Made by a program: the position numbers and the translations under genes | In this document: one piece after another, positions 1 to 8,738 of the stretch | Numbering within the stretch: position 1 is the first letter of the stretch | Layout: every line of letters begins with the position of its first letter | From: Flavobacterium flabelliforme | GTDB lineage: Bacteria; Bacteroidota; Bacteroidia; Flavobacteriales; Flavobacteriaceae | Reading direction: 5' to 3' | Assembly (NCBI RefSeq): GCF_017948675.1 | Contig: NZ_JAGFBU010000002.1 | Span: forward strand, 1-64,000 | Length of the DNA: 64,000 nt | The notes under the pieces: generated by a model | Databases searched by the model: none | Seen by the model: only the letters and a program-made list of their open reading frames with translations | Told to the model about the DNA's origin: nothing

Positions 1-6
1 GACCTT

Positions 7-113
7 AAGGTGGTTATTGCGGCGGGGCTCACCTCTTCCCATCCCGAACAGAGTAGTTAAGCCCGCCTGCGCAGATGGTACTGCAGTTATGTGGGAGAGT
101 ATGTCGTCGCCTT
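7..113 (+). rRNA. rrf: 5S ribosomal RNA
   Basis: This is the 5S rRNA of the large ribosomal subunit, and presumably the last gene of an rRNA operon whose 16S and 23S genes lie left of the window. The terminal helix pairs AAGGTG at 7-12 with CGCCTT at 108-113 (one G-T pair). The universally conserved internal segment CCGAACAGAGTAGTTAAGC lies at about 44-62. A strong terminator follows within 10 bases, so transcription ends here. The exact mature ends are inferred from the terminal helix. Confidence 0.95.
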
Positions 114-120
114 TCTTTAA

Positions 121-151
121 AAACCCTTCATCTATCGATGAAGGGTTTTTT
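121..151 (+). terminator. Rho-independent terminator of the rRNA operon
   Basis: A perfect 12-bp stem (121-132 with 137-148) encloses the 4-nt loop TATC and runs into a T tract. It sits directly after the 5S gene. Confidence 0.93.
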
Positions 152-299
152 GTTTTATATCAAATCCCCATTTTAATCTTCTATTTTATTTGTAATTAAA
201 AGTATTATAGAATGTTTTAATTATTATTAAAAAAGAATTAGGTCCTTATCAATAGTTGAATAAAAAAACAAGTATAAATTTAGATACATTGCAATTGGT

Positions 300-1550
300 A
301 AATTATGCATAGATATTGTTTAGCCTAAAAGGAAAACGCTATATTCCTCACACTTCTAAATTGAAATTTAAAAGCTTTTATTTTAGCATTGAAAGATTGT
401 AGTGAAGCATTGATCACTTTTATTGTCAAAATAGTTTTAGATTGACTGATATTGCAATTTTATAGTATTAAAGACACTTTATTTAAAGTTTTCAAATTTT
501 GACATTAAAAAAAAATATAGTCATGTATAAGTTTTGTTTAAACAAACGCTATCATAGTTAGTAGTTTTAAATGTATGGGAAAAATTTGAATGATATGGTA
601 AGCTATTATATTGACTATGTAAATAATATTATTGCTATGTTGTCTTAGTAGACATTTATTATAACTTAAACCTAACAAAAACCTTATTCGAATTAAAATT
701 TGTTTTTTAGTATCACCTTTATCAAATTCAAAATATTTATCCTTTTAAACCTTTCTCTCTAGTTTATTTGATTGCTTAATTTTCTAAGTCTAAAGTTTAC
801 ATCTTGATTGTATTATAGTATATTATAAGGCTTCATGACTTTTTTGCAGATTAAATATATAAGTTATTTGTACTATCTCAAAAAAATATTTTGTGTTAAT
901 ATTTTTTTACTAAGTTGAAAATATTCAAAGTGATTACTTTTAGTGTTTCTGCTAATCTAATACTAAGGACTATTTCTATTTTTTGATTAATATTAGTTGC
1001 TGAGAATACAACGACGTTGCTTCATTTTTTGCTTTTCTTAAACTTGTAGGTAATAATGGTATGTAACTCTCATTTATAAAAAATTGTTTAGTTAGTTAAA
1101 AGTCTTTTTTTAATGTTTTAGAGTAAATGAATTAATCTACAGGATAAGATTTTTAAAAAAAAGTTTCAAAATCAATCAATGATTTTTTATATTGAAAATG
1201 AAGTTCCTTTCCTTCAATAGCAAAAAAACCTTTGATAGTATTGCAATTTATATATTTAGTATCGATTATTTTTTTAAACGAATACTCTCTTTTAAAGATT
1301 CCCATTTCAAACTAAATTCAAATGTCCTAGAACCAATTTACTATTCTTTCCATCGTTGACGTTTAATATGCAACAAAACGGAACTATCTTGGTAAGAGAA
1401 ATTCAGAATATCAATTTCATTATGAAAACCATCAGTTATCAAAATAGTATAACTCCTTGTAGTTAAAACAATTTTATAGAATTGAAAAGATGATCTTTTA
1501 TTCTCCTTTAATTGTTGGTATTAAATCAAAATGATCAACTATCATTTCTT
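300..1550 (-). pseudogene. Decayed ISAon1-family transposase (insertion sequence fossil)
   Basis: No reading frame survives, but minus-strand translation in shifting frames gives a colinear series of blocks that match my memory of ISAon1-type (ISL3-like DDE) transposases. Going from N- to C-terminus: DHFDLIPTIKGE (about 1501-1548); HNEIDILNF and LLHIKRQRWKE (1344-1427), like the family's VxLHIKRRRW; CNTIKGFFAIEGKELHFQYK (about 1162-1266); ESYIPLLPTS (about 1018-1071), like GELYTxxTN; EIVLSIRLAE (about 915-977), like KEVTLDMA; ITYIFNLQKSHEAL (about 826-879), like TDRFHVQKLALEAL; KGDTKKQILIRIRFLL (about 657-737), like NGDTLKQLLARSRYLL; NYFDNK (about 423-480); and INASLQSFNAKIKAFKFQFR (about 328-418), like the C-terminal NASAESFNAKIKAF. 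Stops and frameshifts separate the blocks. Terminal inverted repeats were not identified. The order of blocks is seen; the family name rests on recall and was not searched. Confidence 0.75.
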
Positions 1551-1567
1551 AAAATATTAATTTTAAT

Positions 1568-1606
1568 AAAAAAGCCCGAATGCGTATTGTACATCCGAGC
1601 TTTTTT
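1568..1606 (-). terminator. Terminator of the AsmA-like gene
   Basis: An imperfect hairpin, with AAAAAAGC pairing to GCTTTTTT and two internal mismatches, lies 10 bases beyond the stop codon of the minus-strand AsmA-like gene. Its A run reads as a T run on the minus strand. Confidence 0.75.
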
Positions 1607-1615
1607 ATTGCATTG

Positions 1616-4369
1616 TTATAAATAATCATTAGTATCTTGTGTCTCTTCTAAGTCTTCTGAAGTTCTACCTATTTTAACCTTTGGATTGTCTTTATTACCT
1701 GTTATTATTAGTGGTACACCAATAATTCCTAAAGGTGGTAATCCTAATCTCATTTTTATATTTAACTTTCCATCTAAACTTGTTGTTCCTTCTATTCTTG
1801 GTCTGAATCCAGCAAATTTAAACTTAAATCTTTCTAAAGTAATGATGTTATTTTTTATTGAACTCTTTATGTCAATTTTGTTTACCTCAGGATCTTTTAA
1901 ACCTTCATGATTTGTTTTGCTTGCAACAGCATTGAACATTTTTAGACCATAAAATTTTATATTTTTTACTGAAATAATACCATTACCAACTAAAGAAGGA
2001 AATACAGGCTCCATATTTTCGTTTAGTCGGCCTTTCAAATTGTAATCTAATGATATAATTCCTTGTGCTTTTTCAGCTGCACTTGCCATTTCTCTAAAAA
2101 GTTTCACTTCATTATAAGCTCTTTTTATATCAAATTCGCTTGCTTTTATGTGATAATCAAATAAGGCTTTTTTTAATGTTATATTTTGGTAAGTTGCATC
2201 CATCGTAATCTTACAACCAATCAAGTCAAAACCTGTATTTTGTATAGTTAATAAACCATTTTTTAGTTTTAAAGCTCCTTTAGCTTCTTTGAGAGTTAGT
2301 CCGTTAAAGTCAATCTTTTGTGCATTTCCTTGTAAGTATAAATCAAGGTTGGGTGGAATCAGAATTACACCTTTACTCGCAACATTTACTTTCGAGCTGG
2401 AAGTTTTTTCTGTAACTGTCGTTGGAACTAAATTATTTGTTGTTGACATGAATTCATCAGCATTAATAAAGTTTGAATTGAAAGAAAACGCACCCCTTAA
2501 AACTCCATTTTTTGACGCCATAAAATTAAAAACATTCTGAAAATAACCATTCATCTTAAAATCAGATTGTCCATAAGAAGCTAGGAAAGTTTTGAAGTTC
2601 ATTTTATCTTGGTTGAACTTAAATATTCCTTGCTTGATCAGAAAGTTCTTTGGCAGATATTGAGTTATTACATTAATATTACGAATTTCTAAAGTTCCAC
2701 TGTTATGTAATTTAGAATACCTAACTTTTTCAGCATCGCTTTGATTTCCTTTTAAATGTAAATCGGCTTTTATAAATCCTTGCACGTTTAAACCCTCTTG
2801 CGCAAAAACTTTATATATTTTGGCAATGTCTAAAATCCCTTTGGCTTTGATATCATAAGTTAGATTTTTAAAATTGCTGAGATCAGCATCTATAAAAATA
2901 GGATTTCCTTCAAAAGTAAATTGTGCTGGTTTTGTAATTACTTTTAAATCATCAAAAGTACCTTTGGTATTGGAAACATTAGCTATAAGTTGAATGTTAG
3001 TAATAGGATTTGGATAAAATTTCGTTTTTAAATATCCTTCTTTCAATTCAATTTTTGCATTGGTAACAGGAAAAACACCTTTCTTTTGGTCGAATAGCCC
3101 TTTTGCTTTTGCATCAGCAATAAGAATACCTTTTAATTCAATTTCTGGAATTCCAAGTGCTTGATTTAACTTCCCTAAATCAATCTTTGCATCTAGATTT
3201 GCATCAACTTGAGCAATAGTTGTCCCGGTGCTATAAATTTTTGTTTTTAAATAATCGTTAGCCATTTTTAAAGACAAATTTTTTAAATCTACAATTACAA
3301 GATTAGGATCTAGTGAAGGAACTTTGGTAGCAATATTTAGATTTAAATGGGTTATTGGATTTGTGCTTTTGTTGTAATTCACAAAACCATCTCTTATTTT
3401 GAAGTCAAGATTAAGTGCTGGTGCAACGTTATCGGAGGCAATATAATTTCCTTTCAAAGTTAGAAGAAAATCTGTGGTGCCTTTTAATTCTGTTTTATTC
3501 AACCAAGTAATAAATTTTGGAGGAAAAGCAGTAAAGAAATCTTTTAGATTGCTATTAGTCGTTTTCAGAATAAAATCCATGTTGTAGCCTTCTTTCAGGA
3601 AATCAAATTTTCCTTTAAAATCAACAAGAAGGTTGTTAATTTTCAAATCATTTTGTTCAAAAATAAACGAAAGTGAATTTACATTTACTTTAGTAATCAA
3701 ATCGGCATTTACCTTTTTGTTCATTAAGTACGGTTCATTTTCATACAGAATATTTAGTTTTTCAATTTTTGCCTTAGAATACAAATCAAAAACTGCCTTG
3801 CTCAAATCGCCTTTTCCTAAATACTCGAAACCAAATATATCAAAGTGAAGTTTAGTCGATAAATCATCATAAACAATTTTACTATTTTTGATTTCTATTT
3901 TCTCTAATTTTAAGGAGCTGTCCTCACTTTTCTGCTCTTTTTGGGTGGTGTTAGCTTTATAAACGTTATAATTTGCAAGCCCTTCCTTATTTACTTTTAC
4001 ATTTATATCAGCTTCTGAAACAAAAATTTTGTCAATATTTATCGATTTTCCAAATAGCAAACTAGAAACATTGATACCAAAAGCAATTTCTTTCGCTGTA
4101 ATCAGTTTCTCGTTTTCATAAGGAACAGATCCGCTGAGTTTAAATTGCTGTAAACCGACGGTTAATGAAGGAAAGTGATTGAAAAAAGAAATATTTGATT
4201 CAGAATAATCAAGTTTTGCATTTAGCTTTTCATTGGCAATTTTCTTAATCTCTGCATTAATTTTATCTGCAAAAATATAAGGAGCAATAAACATAAAAGC
4301 TAATAAGCTGACAAGGGTAATCCCTAGGTATTTTAATACTTTTAAAGAAATAGATTTTAAAGAAGACAT
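1616..4369 (-). CDS. AsmA family protein
   Basis: A 917-residue member of the AsmA/YhdP/TamB-like superfamily, inner-membrane-anchored bridge proteins implicated in phospholipid traffic to the outer membrane and in envelope integrity. One N-terminal membrane segment lies at about residues 12-33, followed by the typical AsmA start (INAEIKKIANEKLNAKLDYS, with FNHFPSLTV soon after). The rest is a long beta-rich periplasmic part. The AsmA C-terminal region is recognisable towards the end, including GRLNENMEPVFPSLVGNG and the late segment MRLGLPPLGIIGVPLIITG, before an acidic tail. The length fits Bacteroidota AsmA proteins, which are longer than E. coli AsmA. It is transcribed alone, with miaE upstream on the same strand 58 bases away. 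The family is secure; the cargo is unknown. Confidence 0.88.
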   Translation of the reverse strand: MSSLKSISLKVLKYLGITLVSLLAFMFIAPYIFADKINAEIKKIANEKLNAKLDYSESNISFFNHFPSLTVGLQQFKLSGSVPYENEKLITAKEIAFGINVSSLLFGKSINIDKIFVSEADINVKVNKEGLANYNVYKANTTQKEQKSEDSSLKLEKIEIKNSKIVYDDLSTKLHFDIFGFEYLGKGDLSKAVFDLYSKAKIEKLNILYENEPYLMNKKVNADLITKVNVNSLSFIFEQNDLKINNLLVDFKGKFDFLKEGYNMDFILKTTNSNLKDFFTAFPPKFITWLNKTELKGTTDFLLTLKGNYIASDNVAPALNLDFKIRDGFVNYNKSTNPITHLNLNIATKVPSLDPNLVIVDLKNLSLKMANDYLKTKIYSTGTTIAQVDANLDAKIDLGKLNQALGIPEIELKGILIADAKAKGLFDQKKGVFPVTNAKIELKEGYLKTKFYPNPITNIQLIANVSNTKGTFDDLKVITKPAQFTFEGNPIFIDADLSNFKNLTYDIKAKGILDIAKIYKVFAQEGLNVQGFIKADLHLKGNQSDAEKVRYSKLHNSGTLEIRNINVITQYLPKNFLIKQGIFKFNQDKMNFKTFLASYGQSDFKMNGYFQNVFNFMASKNGVLRGAFSFNSNFINADEFMSTTNNLVPTTVTEKTSSSKVNVASKGVILIPPNLDLYLQGNAQKIDFNGLTLKEAKGALKLKNGLLTIQNTGFDLIGCKITMDATYQNITLKKALFDYHIKASEFDIKRAYNEVKLFREMASAAEKAQGIISLDYNLKGRLNENMEPVFPSLVGNGIISVKNIKFYGLKMFNAVASKTNHEGLKDPEVNKIDIKSSIKNNIITLERFKFKFAGFRPRIEGTTSLDGKLNIKMRLGLPPLGIIGVPLIITGNKDNPKVKIGRTSEDLEETQDTNDYL

Positions 4370-4427
4370 TTGATATAATTAGATATGCTTAAGAAATTGG
4401 AAGGTTTTTTTTTGAAAAATTTAAATT

Positions 4428-5009
4428 TTATCCGTGTACAGTTTCGTTTTTGCCGTAGTTAACAATGATGGATGTTTCAAATTCAATCCATTCTGCCCAG
4501 CGTTTATCTACATCTACTTTTTCAGTATATTTTCTGGCAAAATTTAAAAAAGTAGTGTAATGACCCGCTTCAGAAATCATTAAATCACGATAAAATTTAG
4601 CCAATTCCTGATCTTCTATGTTTTCAGAGAGTACTTTAAATCGCTCACAACTTCTGGCTTCAATCATCGCTGAAAATAACAATCGATCAATCAAAGCATC
4701 ATTTCGACTACCATCTTTTTTCATAAATTTAAAAAGTTCGTTCACATAATGGTCTTTATTTTCGCGACCTAGCTGAAGACCTTTTTTCTTAATGATATCA
4801 TGAACCATCTGTAAATGCTCTAATTCTTCTCGCGCAATAATTAATAGTTCTGTAACTAACTCTTCTTTTTCAGGATTTTGTGTGATCAAACTTATCGCAT
4901 TCGAAGCAGCTTTTTGTTCACACCAAGCGTGGTCTGTCAAAATTTCGTGAATATTCGATTCTACTATATTTACCCATCTTGGGTCTGTGGCTAATTTTAA
5001 TCCTAACAT
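4428..5009 (-). CDS. miaE: tRNA-(ms2io6A37) hydroxylase MiaE
   Basis: A 193-residue non-haem diiron monooxygenase that hydroxylates the isopentenyl side chain of modified adenosine 37 in tRNA. The ferritin-like four-helix fold shows the expected ligands: Glu31 in HAWCEQKAASNA, the ExxH of REELEH (Glu62, His65), the glutamate in IEARSCERF, and the second ExxH in SEAGHYTTF. Length matches the family. The ATG start at 5009 has a good -7 box about 22 bases upstream. Its presence implies that the host also makes the MiaA/MiaB precursor modification; those genes are not in this window. Confidence 0.93.
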   Translation of the reverse strand: MLGLKLATDPRWVNIVESNIHEILTDHAWCEQKAASNAISLITQNPEKEELVTELLIIAREELEHLQMVHDIIKKKGLQLGRENKDHYVNELFKFMKKDGSRNDALIDRLLFSAMIEARSCERFKVLSENIEDQELAKFYRDLMISEAGHYTTFLNFARKYTEKVDVDKRWAEWIEFETSIIVNYGKNETVHG

Positions 5010-5031
5010 GATATTGCAATTAATTTAACTG

Positions 5032-5039
5032 CAAAATTA
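5032..5039 (-). promoter_or_regulatory. Sigma-A -7 box for miaE
   Basis: On the minus strand this reads TAATTTTG, a full match to TAnnTTTG, 22 bases before the miaE ATG. No TTG at a normal spacing was found, so only the -7 element is claimed. Confidence 0.5.
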
Positions 5040-5120
5040 GTCTTTTCCGGCTGATTTCTAAGGATTAATACTCAAATGCTTAATGATTTTGTCTTTATAT
5101 AATTAGGACGTGCCACCAAT

Positions 5121-5160
5121 AAAAAACGGCTGAATTCATATAACCTCATAGCCGTTTTTA
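5121..5160. repeat. Inverted repeat next to dispersed repeat copy A
   Basis: A 10-bp perfect stem (AAAAACGGCT at 5122-5131 with AGCCGTTTTT at 5150-5159) encloses an 18-base loop. It lies between two divergently oriented gene starts, so it is not the end of a known transcript. It directly abuts repeat copy A and may be part of the same element. Confidence 0.6.
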
Positions 5161-5250
5161 TTGCTGTCGGGCTATCCGTTTCAAGTCCTCATCTCGATTA
5201 CGCAAAAAGCTTCATCGAGATTCCGGGCTTTACACTGCTATCCCTCACGC
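5161..5250. repeat. Dispersed hairpin repeat, copy A
   Basis: One of three related intergenic elements in the window. The right cap at 5221-5242 matches copy B at 51241-51262 in 21 of 22 positions. The left cap shares CAAGTCCTCA (5182-5191) with copy B at 51151-51160. Between the caps, ATCTCGAT (5191-5198) pairs perfectly with ATCGAGAT (5214-5221), so the unique middle forms a hairpin. No coding capacity is seen. Confidence 0.7.
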
Positions 5251-5488
5251 AAACTATTGATATTGAATTGCATTAATTTCAAATACAATTACAATAATCT
5301 GTAATTAAATCTAGAATTCATATTGTAATTTTTACTTAAGAATTAAATTTTTTTAAAAAATTAGTAACATTTTTTTGTATAAATTCTAATTCGCAATAGT
5401 GTTGTTAATTTCTTTAGTAGTTAAATCACTTCTCACTTATAATTACCAATAAAATAGCATTATTTTGCAGTAAGAATTTTTTAAAATT
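5251..5488. other. AT-rich intergenic stretch before the glycosyltransferase gene
   Basis: This holds the upstream region of the glycosyltransferase gene. I see no gene, no RNA and no full-consensus promoter. A near match to the -7 box (TATTTTG) lies at 5461-5467, about 20 bases before the ATG. Confidence 0.4.
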
Positions 5489-6739
5489 ATGAATCAAACA
5501 CAATCGCTTTTAATAATAGGCTTTGTCTGGCCAGAACCCAATTCTTCGGCGGCAGGAGGGAGAATGATGCAATTGATTTTGCTATTTCAGGAACAGGGAT
5601 TTCAGGTCACTTTTGCAAGTCCAGCTCAAGACAGCGACTTTATGGTTGATTTAAGCCAGTACAAGGTCGAAAAAAAATCAATTGCGTTGAATAGTTCCAG
5701 TTTTGACACTTTCGTAAAAGAATTGAATCCAACAATTGTTTTATTCGATCGATTTATGATCGAAGAACAATTTGGATGGCGCGTTGCCGAGAATTGTCCA
5801 AATGCGTTACGAATATTAGATACCGAAGATTTACACTGTTTGCGATTAGCCAGACAAAAAGCCTTCAAAGAAAAACGAGAATTTCAAACAAAGGATTTGT
5901 TAGTTGAAGAAGTGGCCAAACGTGAAATTGCCAGTATTCTACGTTCTGATTTTTCTCTGATGATTTCCGAATTTGAAATCGAATTGCTAAAGACTACTTT
6001 TAAAATTGATAGCAGCTTATTGTATTATTTGCCGCTTTTATTAGAATCACATCAAATACCTGATTTAGAAAAATTCCCTTCTTTTGAAAACCGTAAAGAT
6101 TTTGTTTTTATTGGTAATTTTCTTCATGAACCCAATTGGAATGCCGTTCAGTACCTCAAGGAAGCGATTTGGCCATTGATAAAAAAAGAATTACCCGAAG
6201 CGGTTTTAAATATTTATGGCGCTTATCCGTCACAAAAAATTTTACAATTAAATAATGTGAAAGAAGGATTCTTGATAAAAGGGCGTGCAGAAAATGCTAA
6301 TGAAGTAGTTCTAAAAGCACGAATAGTTTTGGCTCCTTTGCGCTTTGGTGCTGGAATAAAAGGAAAATTATTAGAAGCCATGCAATGCGGGACACCAAGC
6401 ATCACCACTTCTATTGGAGCGGAGTCAATGCAAGCAGATTTATCTTGGAATGGCTTTGTTGAAGACAATCTAGAAATTTTCGCCAAAAAAGCAGTAGAAT
6501 TATATCAAGACAAAAAACTTTGGCTGGCAGCCCAAATAAATGGAATTGCAATTATAGAAAAACGATATTTAAGATCATCATTTGAAGTTGATTTTGAAGA
6601 ACGAGTAGAATTCACATTAAATAATTTACAACAACATCGTTTAAATAATTTTATGGGAGAGTTATTGCAACATCATACGTTGAAAAGTACTATGTATATG
6701 TCAAAGTGGATAGAAACAAAAAACAAAAATTCCAATTAA
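5489..6739 (+). CDS. Glycosyltransferase, group 1 (GT4-like fold)
   Basis: A 416-residue GT-B type glycosyltransferase. The N-terminal acceptor half begins LLIIGFVWPEPNSSAAGGRM, typical of family members that bind the acceptor near a glycine-rich loop. The C-terminal donor half (about residues 205-350) contains FIGNFLHEPNWNAVQYL and the nucleotide-sugar signature in LAPLRFGAGIKGKLLEAM, followed by CGTPSITTSIGAESM. It carries no signal peptide and probably acts at the cytoplasmic face on a surface polysaccharide or glycoprotein glycan. No other glycan genes adjoin it, so neither donor nor acceptor can be inferred. The stop codon lies inside the convergent terminator. Confidence 0.85.
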   Translation: MNQTQSLLIIGFVWPEPNSSAAGGRMMQLILLFQEQGFQVTFASPAQDSDFMVDLSQYKVEKKSIALNSSSFDTFVKELNPTIVLFDRFMIEEQFGWRVAENCPNALRILDTEDLHCLRLARQKAFKEKREFQTKDLLVEEVAKREIASILRSDFSLMISEFEIELLKTTFKIDSSLLYYLPLLLESHQIPDLEKFPSFENRKDFVFIGNFLHEPNWNAVQYLKEAIWPLIKKELPEAVLNIYGAYPSQKILQLNNVKEGFLIKGRAENANEVVLKARIVLAPLRFGAGIKGKLLEAMQCGTPSITTSIGAESMQADLSWNGFVEDNLEIFAKKAVELYQDKKLWLAAQINGIAIIEKRYLRSSFEVDFEERVEFTLNNLQQHRLNNFMGELLQHHTLKSTMYMSKWIETKNKNSN

Positions 6740-6758
6740 TTGCTTAATTGGAATTTTT
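6725..6758. terminator. Bidirectional terminator between convergent genes
   Basis: A 15-bp perfect stem (6725-6739 with 6744-6758) has A and T tracts at its outer ends. It serves the glycosyltransferase gene from the left and the M1 aminopeptidase gene from the right, and it overlaps the stop codon of the glycosyltransferase gene. Confidence 0.88.
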
Positions 6759-6802
6759 ATTAACTCATATTGAGAAATATGTTACGTGTAAAACTTTGCT
6801 AA

Positions 6803-8650
6803 CTATTTAAGTAAGCTTTCAACGCTTTGAATAGTTGTGGCGTGATATCCTGATTTTGCTTTTTCAAAAATCTTTTTTGCCCAAATTTTTCCTTCTGAAG
6901 TTTTTACCATTTGTTTGTAAAGCGTCATTAATGATCCAGTTCTACTAGTAGCAATCATAAACTGTTCAATTGTAGGATAAGCAATTGTATATTGACTGCG
7001 CATTGCAGGCACAAACCATTGACGTTTAATTACGAAATTCCCATCTTTAGTAAAGTTAAATTCGGCATCAATGTCGGCCATTTCTTTAGGCGTAATATCT
7101 TCAGGAAGATAATCTATAAAATGTTGCTTCTCTGTAGTTGATTTTATTTTTTGACTTAATCCTTTAACACCCGTTTTTCTCCAACTTTTTTGAATAACAT
7201 CTATTGCATTAAAATCTTCAGAAACTGATGGAACTATATTTGTTGGTATTCCGGGTTTATATATCCAGTCTTCTGCTTTTATTTTATCAGCAAGTACTTT
7301 GTCATTTTTGATAAGATTTTCATTGAAATAGGCAATAAAATCTTCTGTGGTGATTGACTTAAAAGCATGCGCATCAAAATAATTTCTGATGAAAATATCG
7401 AACTTTTCACGACCAACTGCCTGCTCGATTACCTTTAAAAAATTATACCCTTTTTCATAAGGAATTTCACTGATTCCATCATCTGGATTTCTTCCAGCCA
7501 AATCTACTTTAAGACGAGTATCAGGATTTGTAATGCCAAATTCAAGCATACTATCATCAAGCACTTTCCGAGTTAATACATCTTGCATTTCGGCTTCTTT
7601 TTTTCCAAAAATGGCTTCGCCAATGCGATGTTCTACATAAGTTGTAAAACCTTCATTCAGCCAAATGTCATCCCAAGTAGCATTTGTTACTAAATTACCA
7701 CTCCAACTGTGACCTAATTCATGCGCTAATAAACTCGTCAACGAACGATCGCCTGCAATAACACCAGGAGTTAGGAATGTCAAATTTGGATTTTCCATTC
7801 CGCCATAAGGGAAACTTGGAGGTAAAACTAAAACATCATAACGTCCCCAACGATACGGGCCGTATAGTTTCTCTGCTGCGGCGACCATTTTTCCTAATTC
7901 GGCAAATTCCCAAGCCGCTTTTTTTAATACGGATGGTTCAGCATAAACGCCTGTTCGATTGTCGATAGATTTAAATTCAATATCACCAACGGCAATTGCC
8001 ATTAAATAAGATGGAATTGCTTTGTCTTGTTTGAAAATATAAATTCCGGTATCATTTTTTTGTTGTGGATTAACGGCGCTCATTACCGCCATTAAATCTT
8101 TAGGAACCGTAACTTTTGCATTATAAGTAAAACGAATTCCTGGTGAATCTTGACAAGGAATCCAAGTGCGTGACCAGATGCTTTCTCCTTGAGAAAATAG
8201 AAATGGTTTGTTTTTATCTGCCGTTTGCTGTGGAGTTAGCCACTGTAATGCAACAGCACCTTTATTTGTATGGTAATAGATGTTAACTTTTGTAGTGTTT
8301 GGTTCTATGGTTATATGAAGCGGTCTTCCGTGTAATTCAACTTCTTTTCCAAGTTTAAATTGGGTCTCTTTTTCTTCGTCACCCAAAGTTATTTTTGTAA
8401 TAGTAAGTGTATTTTCATCAAAGATAATTTCTTTTCCTTTGCTTACATTGTCAATTTGCCAAGATGCTTTTCCTGAAATTGATTGGGTTTCAAAATTTAC
8501 ATTAATATCAAGATCTAAATGTTTTACAACTGCCAGATTTGGTTTAGAAAAAGTATGTTTGTCAGTAACAATTACATTCTTTTGAATATTGTTTTTTTGC
8601 TGGCAAGCAAGAGTCAACATAAATAAAGATAGAATAAATAATTTTTTCAT
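6803..8650 (-). CDS. M1 family metallopeptidase (lipoprotein aminopeptidase)
   Basis: A 615-residue zinc aminopeptidase of family M1 (gluzincin), which trims amino-terminal residues from peptides. A lipoprotein signal ends at LTLAC, with the lipidated cysteine at residue 16, so the enzyme is exported and membrane-anchored. The exopeptidase motif GGMEN lies at about 283-287, the zinc site HELGH at about 310-314, and the third ligand in WLNEGFTTYVE about 19 residues further on. The C-terminal part resembles the leukotriene-A4-hydrolase-like helical domain. The gene follows pdhC on the same strand but is separated by a terminator, so it should have its own promoter, which I could not locate. Confidence 0.92.
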   Translation of the reverse strand: MKKLFILSLFMLTLACQQKNNIQKNVIVTDKHTFSKPNLAVVKHLDLDINVNFETQSISGKASWQIDNVSKGKEIIFDENTLTITKITLGDEEKETQFKLGKEVELHGRPLHITIEPNTTKVNIYYHTNKGAVALQWLTPQQTADKNKPFLFSQGESIWSRTWIPCQDSPGIRFTYNAKVTVPKDLMAVMSAVNPQQKNDTGIYIFKQDKAIPSYLMAIAVGDIEFKSIDNRTGVYAEPSVLKKAAWEFAELGKMVAAAEKLYGPYRWGRYDVLVLPPSFPYGGMENPNLTFLTPGVIAGDRSLTSLLAHELGHSWSGNLVTNATWDDIWLNEGFTTYVEHRIGEAIFGKKEAEMQDVLTRKVLDDSMLEFGITNPDTRLKVDLAGRNPDDGISEIPYEKGYNFLKVIEQAVGREKFDIFIRNYFDAHAFKSITTEDFIAYFNENLIKNDKVLADKIKAEDWIYKPGIPTNIVPSVSEDFNAIDVIQKSWRKTGVKGLSQKIKSTTEKQHFIDYLPEDITPKEMADIDAEFNFTKDGNFVIKRQWFVPAMRSQYTIAYPTIEQFMIATSRTGSLMTLYKQMVKTSEGKIWAKKIFEKAKSGYHATTIQSVESLLK

Positions 8651-8685
8651 AGTGATGAAGGTTAGTTAGCGATTCTTAATTAAAT

Positions 8686-8721
8686 AAAAAATCCCGTTTT
8701 GAAACGACAAAACGGGATTTT
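8686..8721 (-). terminator. Terminator of the pdhA-pdhC operon
   Basis: A perfect stem of at least 12 bp (ATCCCGTTTT pairs with AAAACGGGAT, extended by flanking A/T pairs) encloses an 8-base loop, 18 bases beyond the pdhC stop. The A run on the plus strand gives a T tract on the minus strand. Confidence 0.9.
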
Positions 8722-8738
8722 AATATGAAATATATTGA

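Noticed and set aside
17..199. A 60-codon frame over the 5S rRNA and its terminator
   Set aside because: It overlaps a complete 5S gene and terminator, so it is a chance frame.
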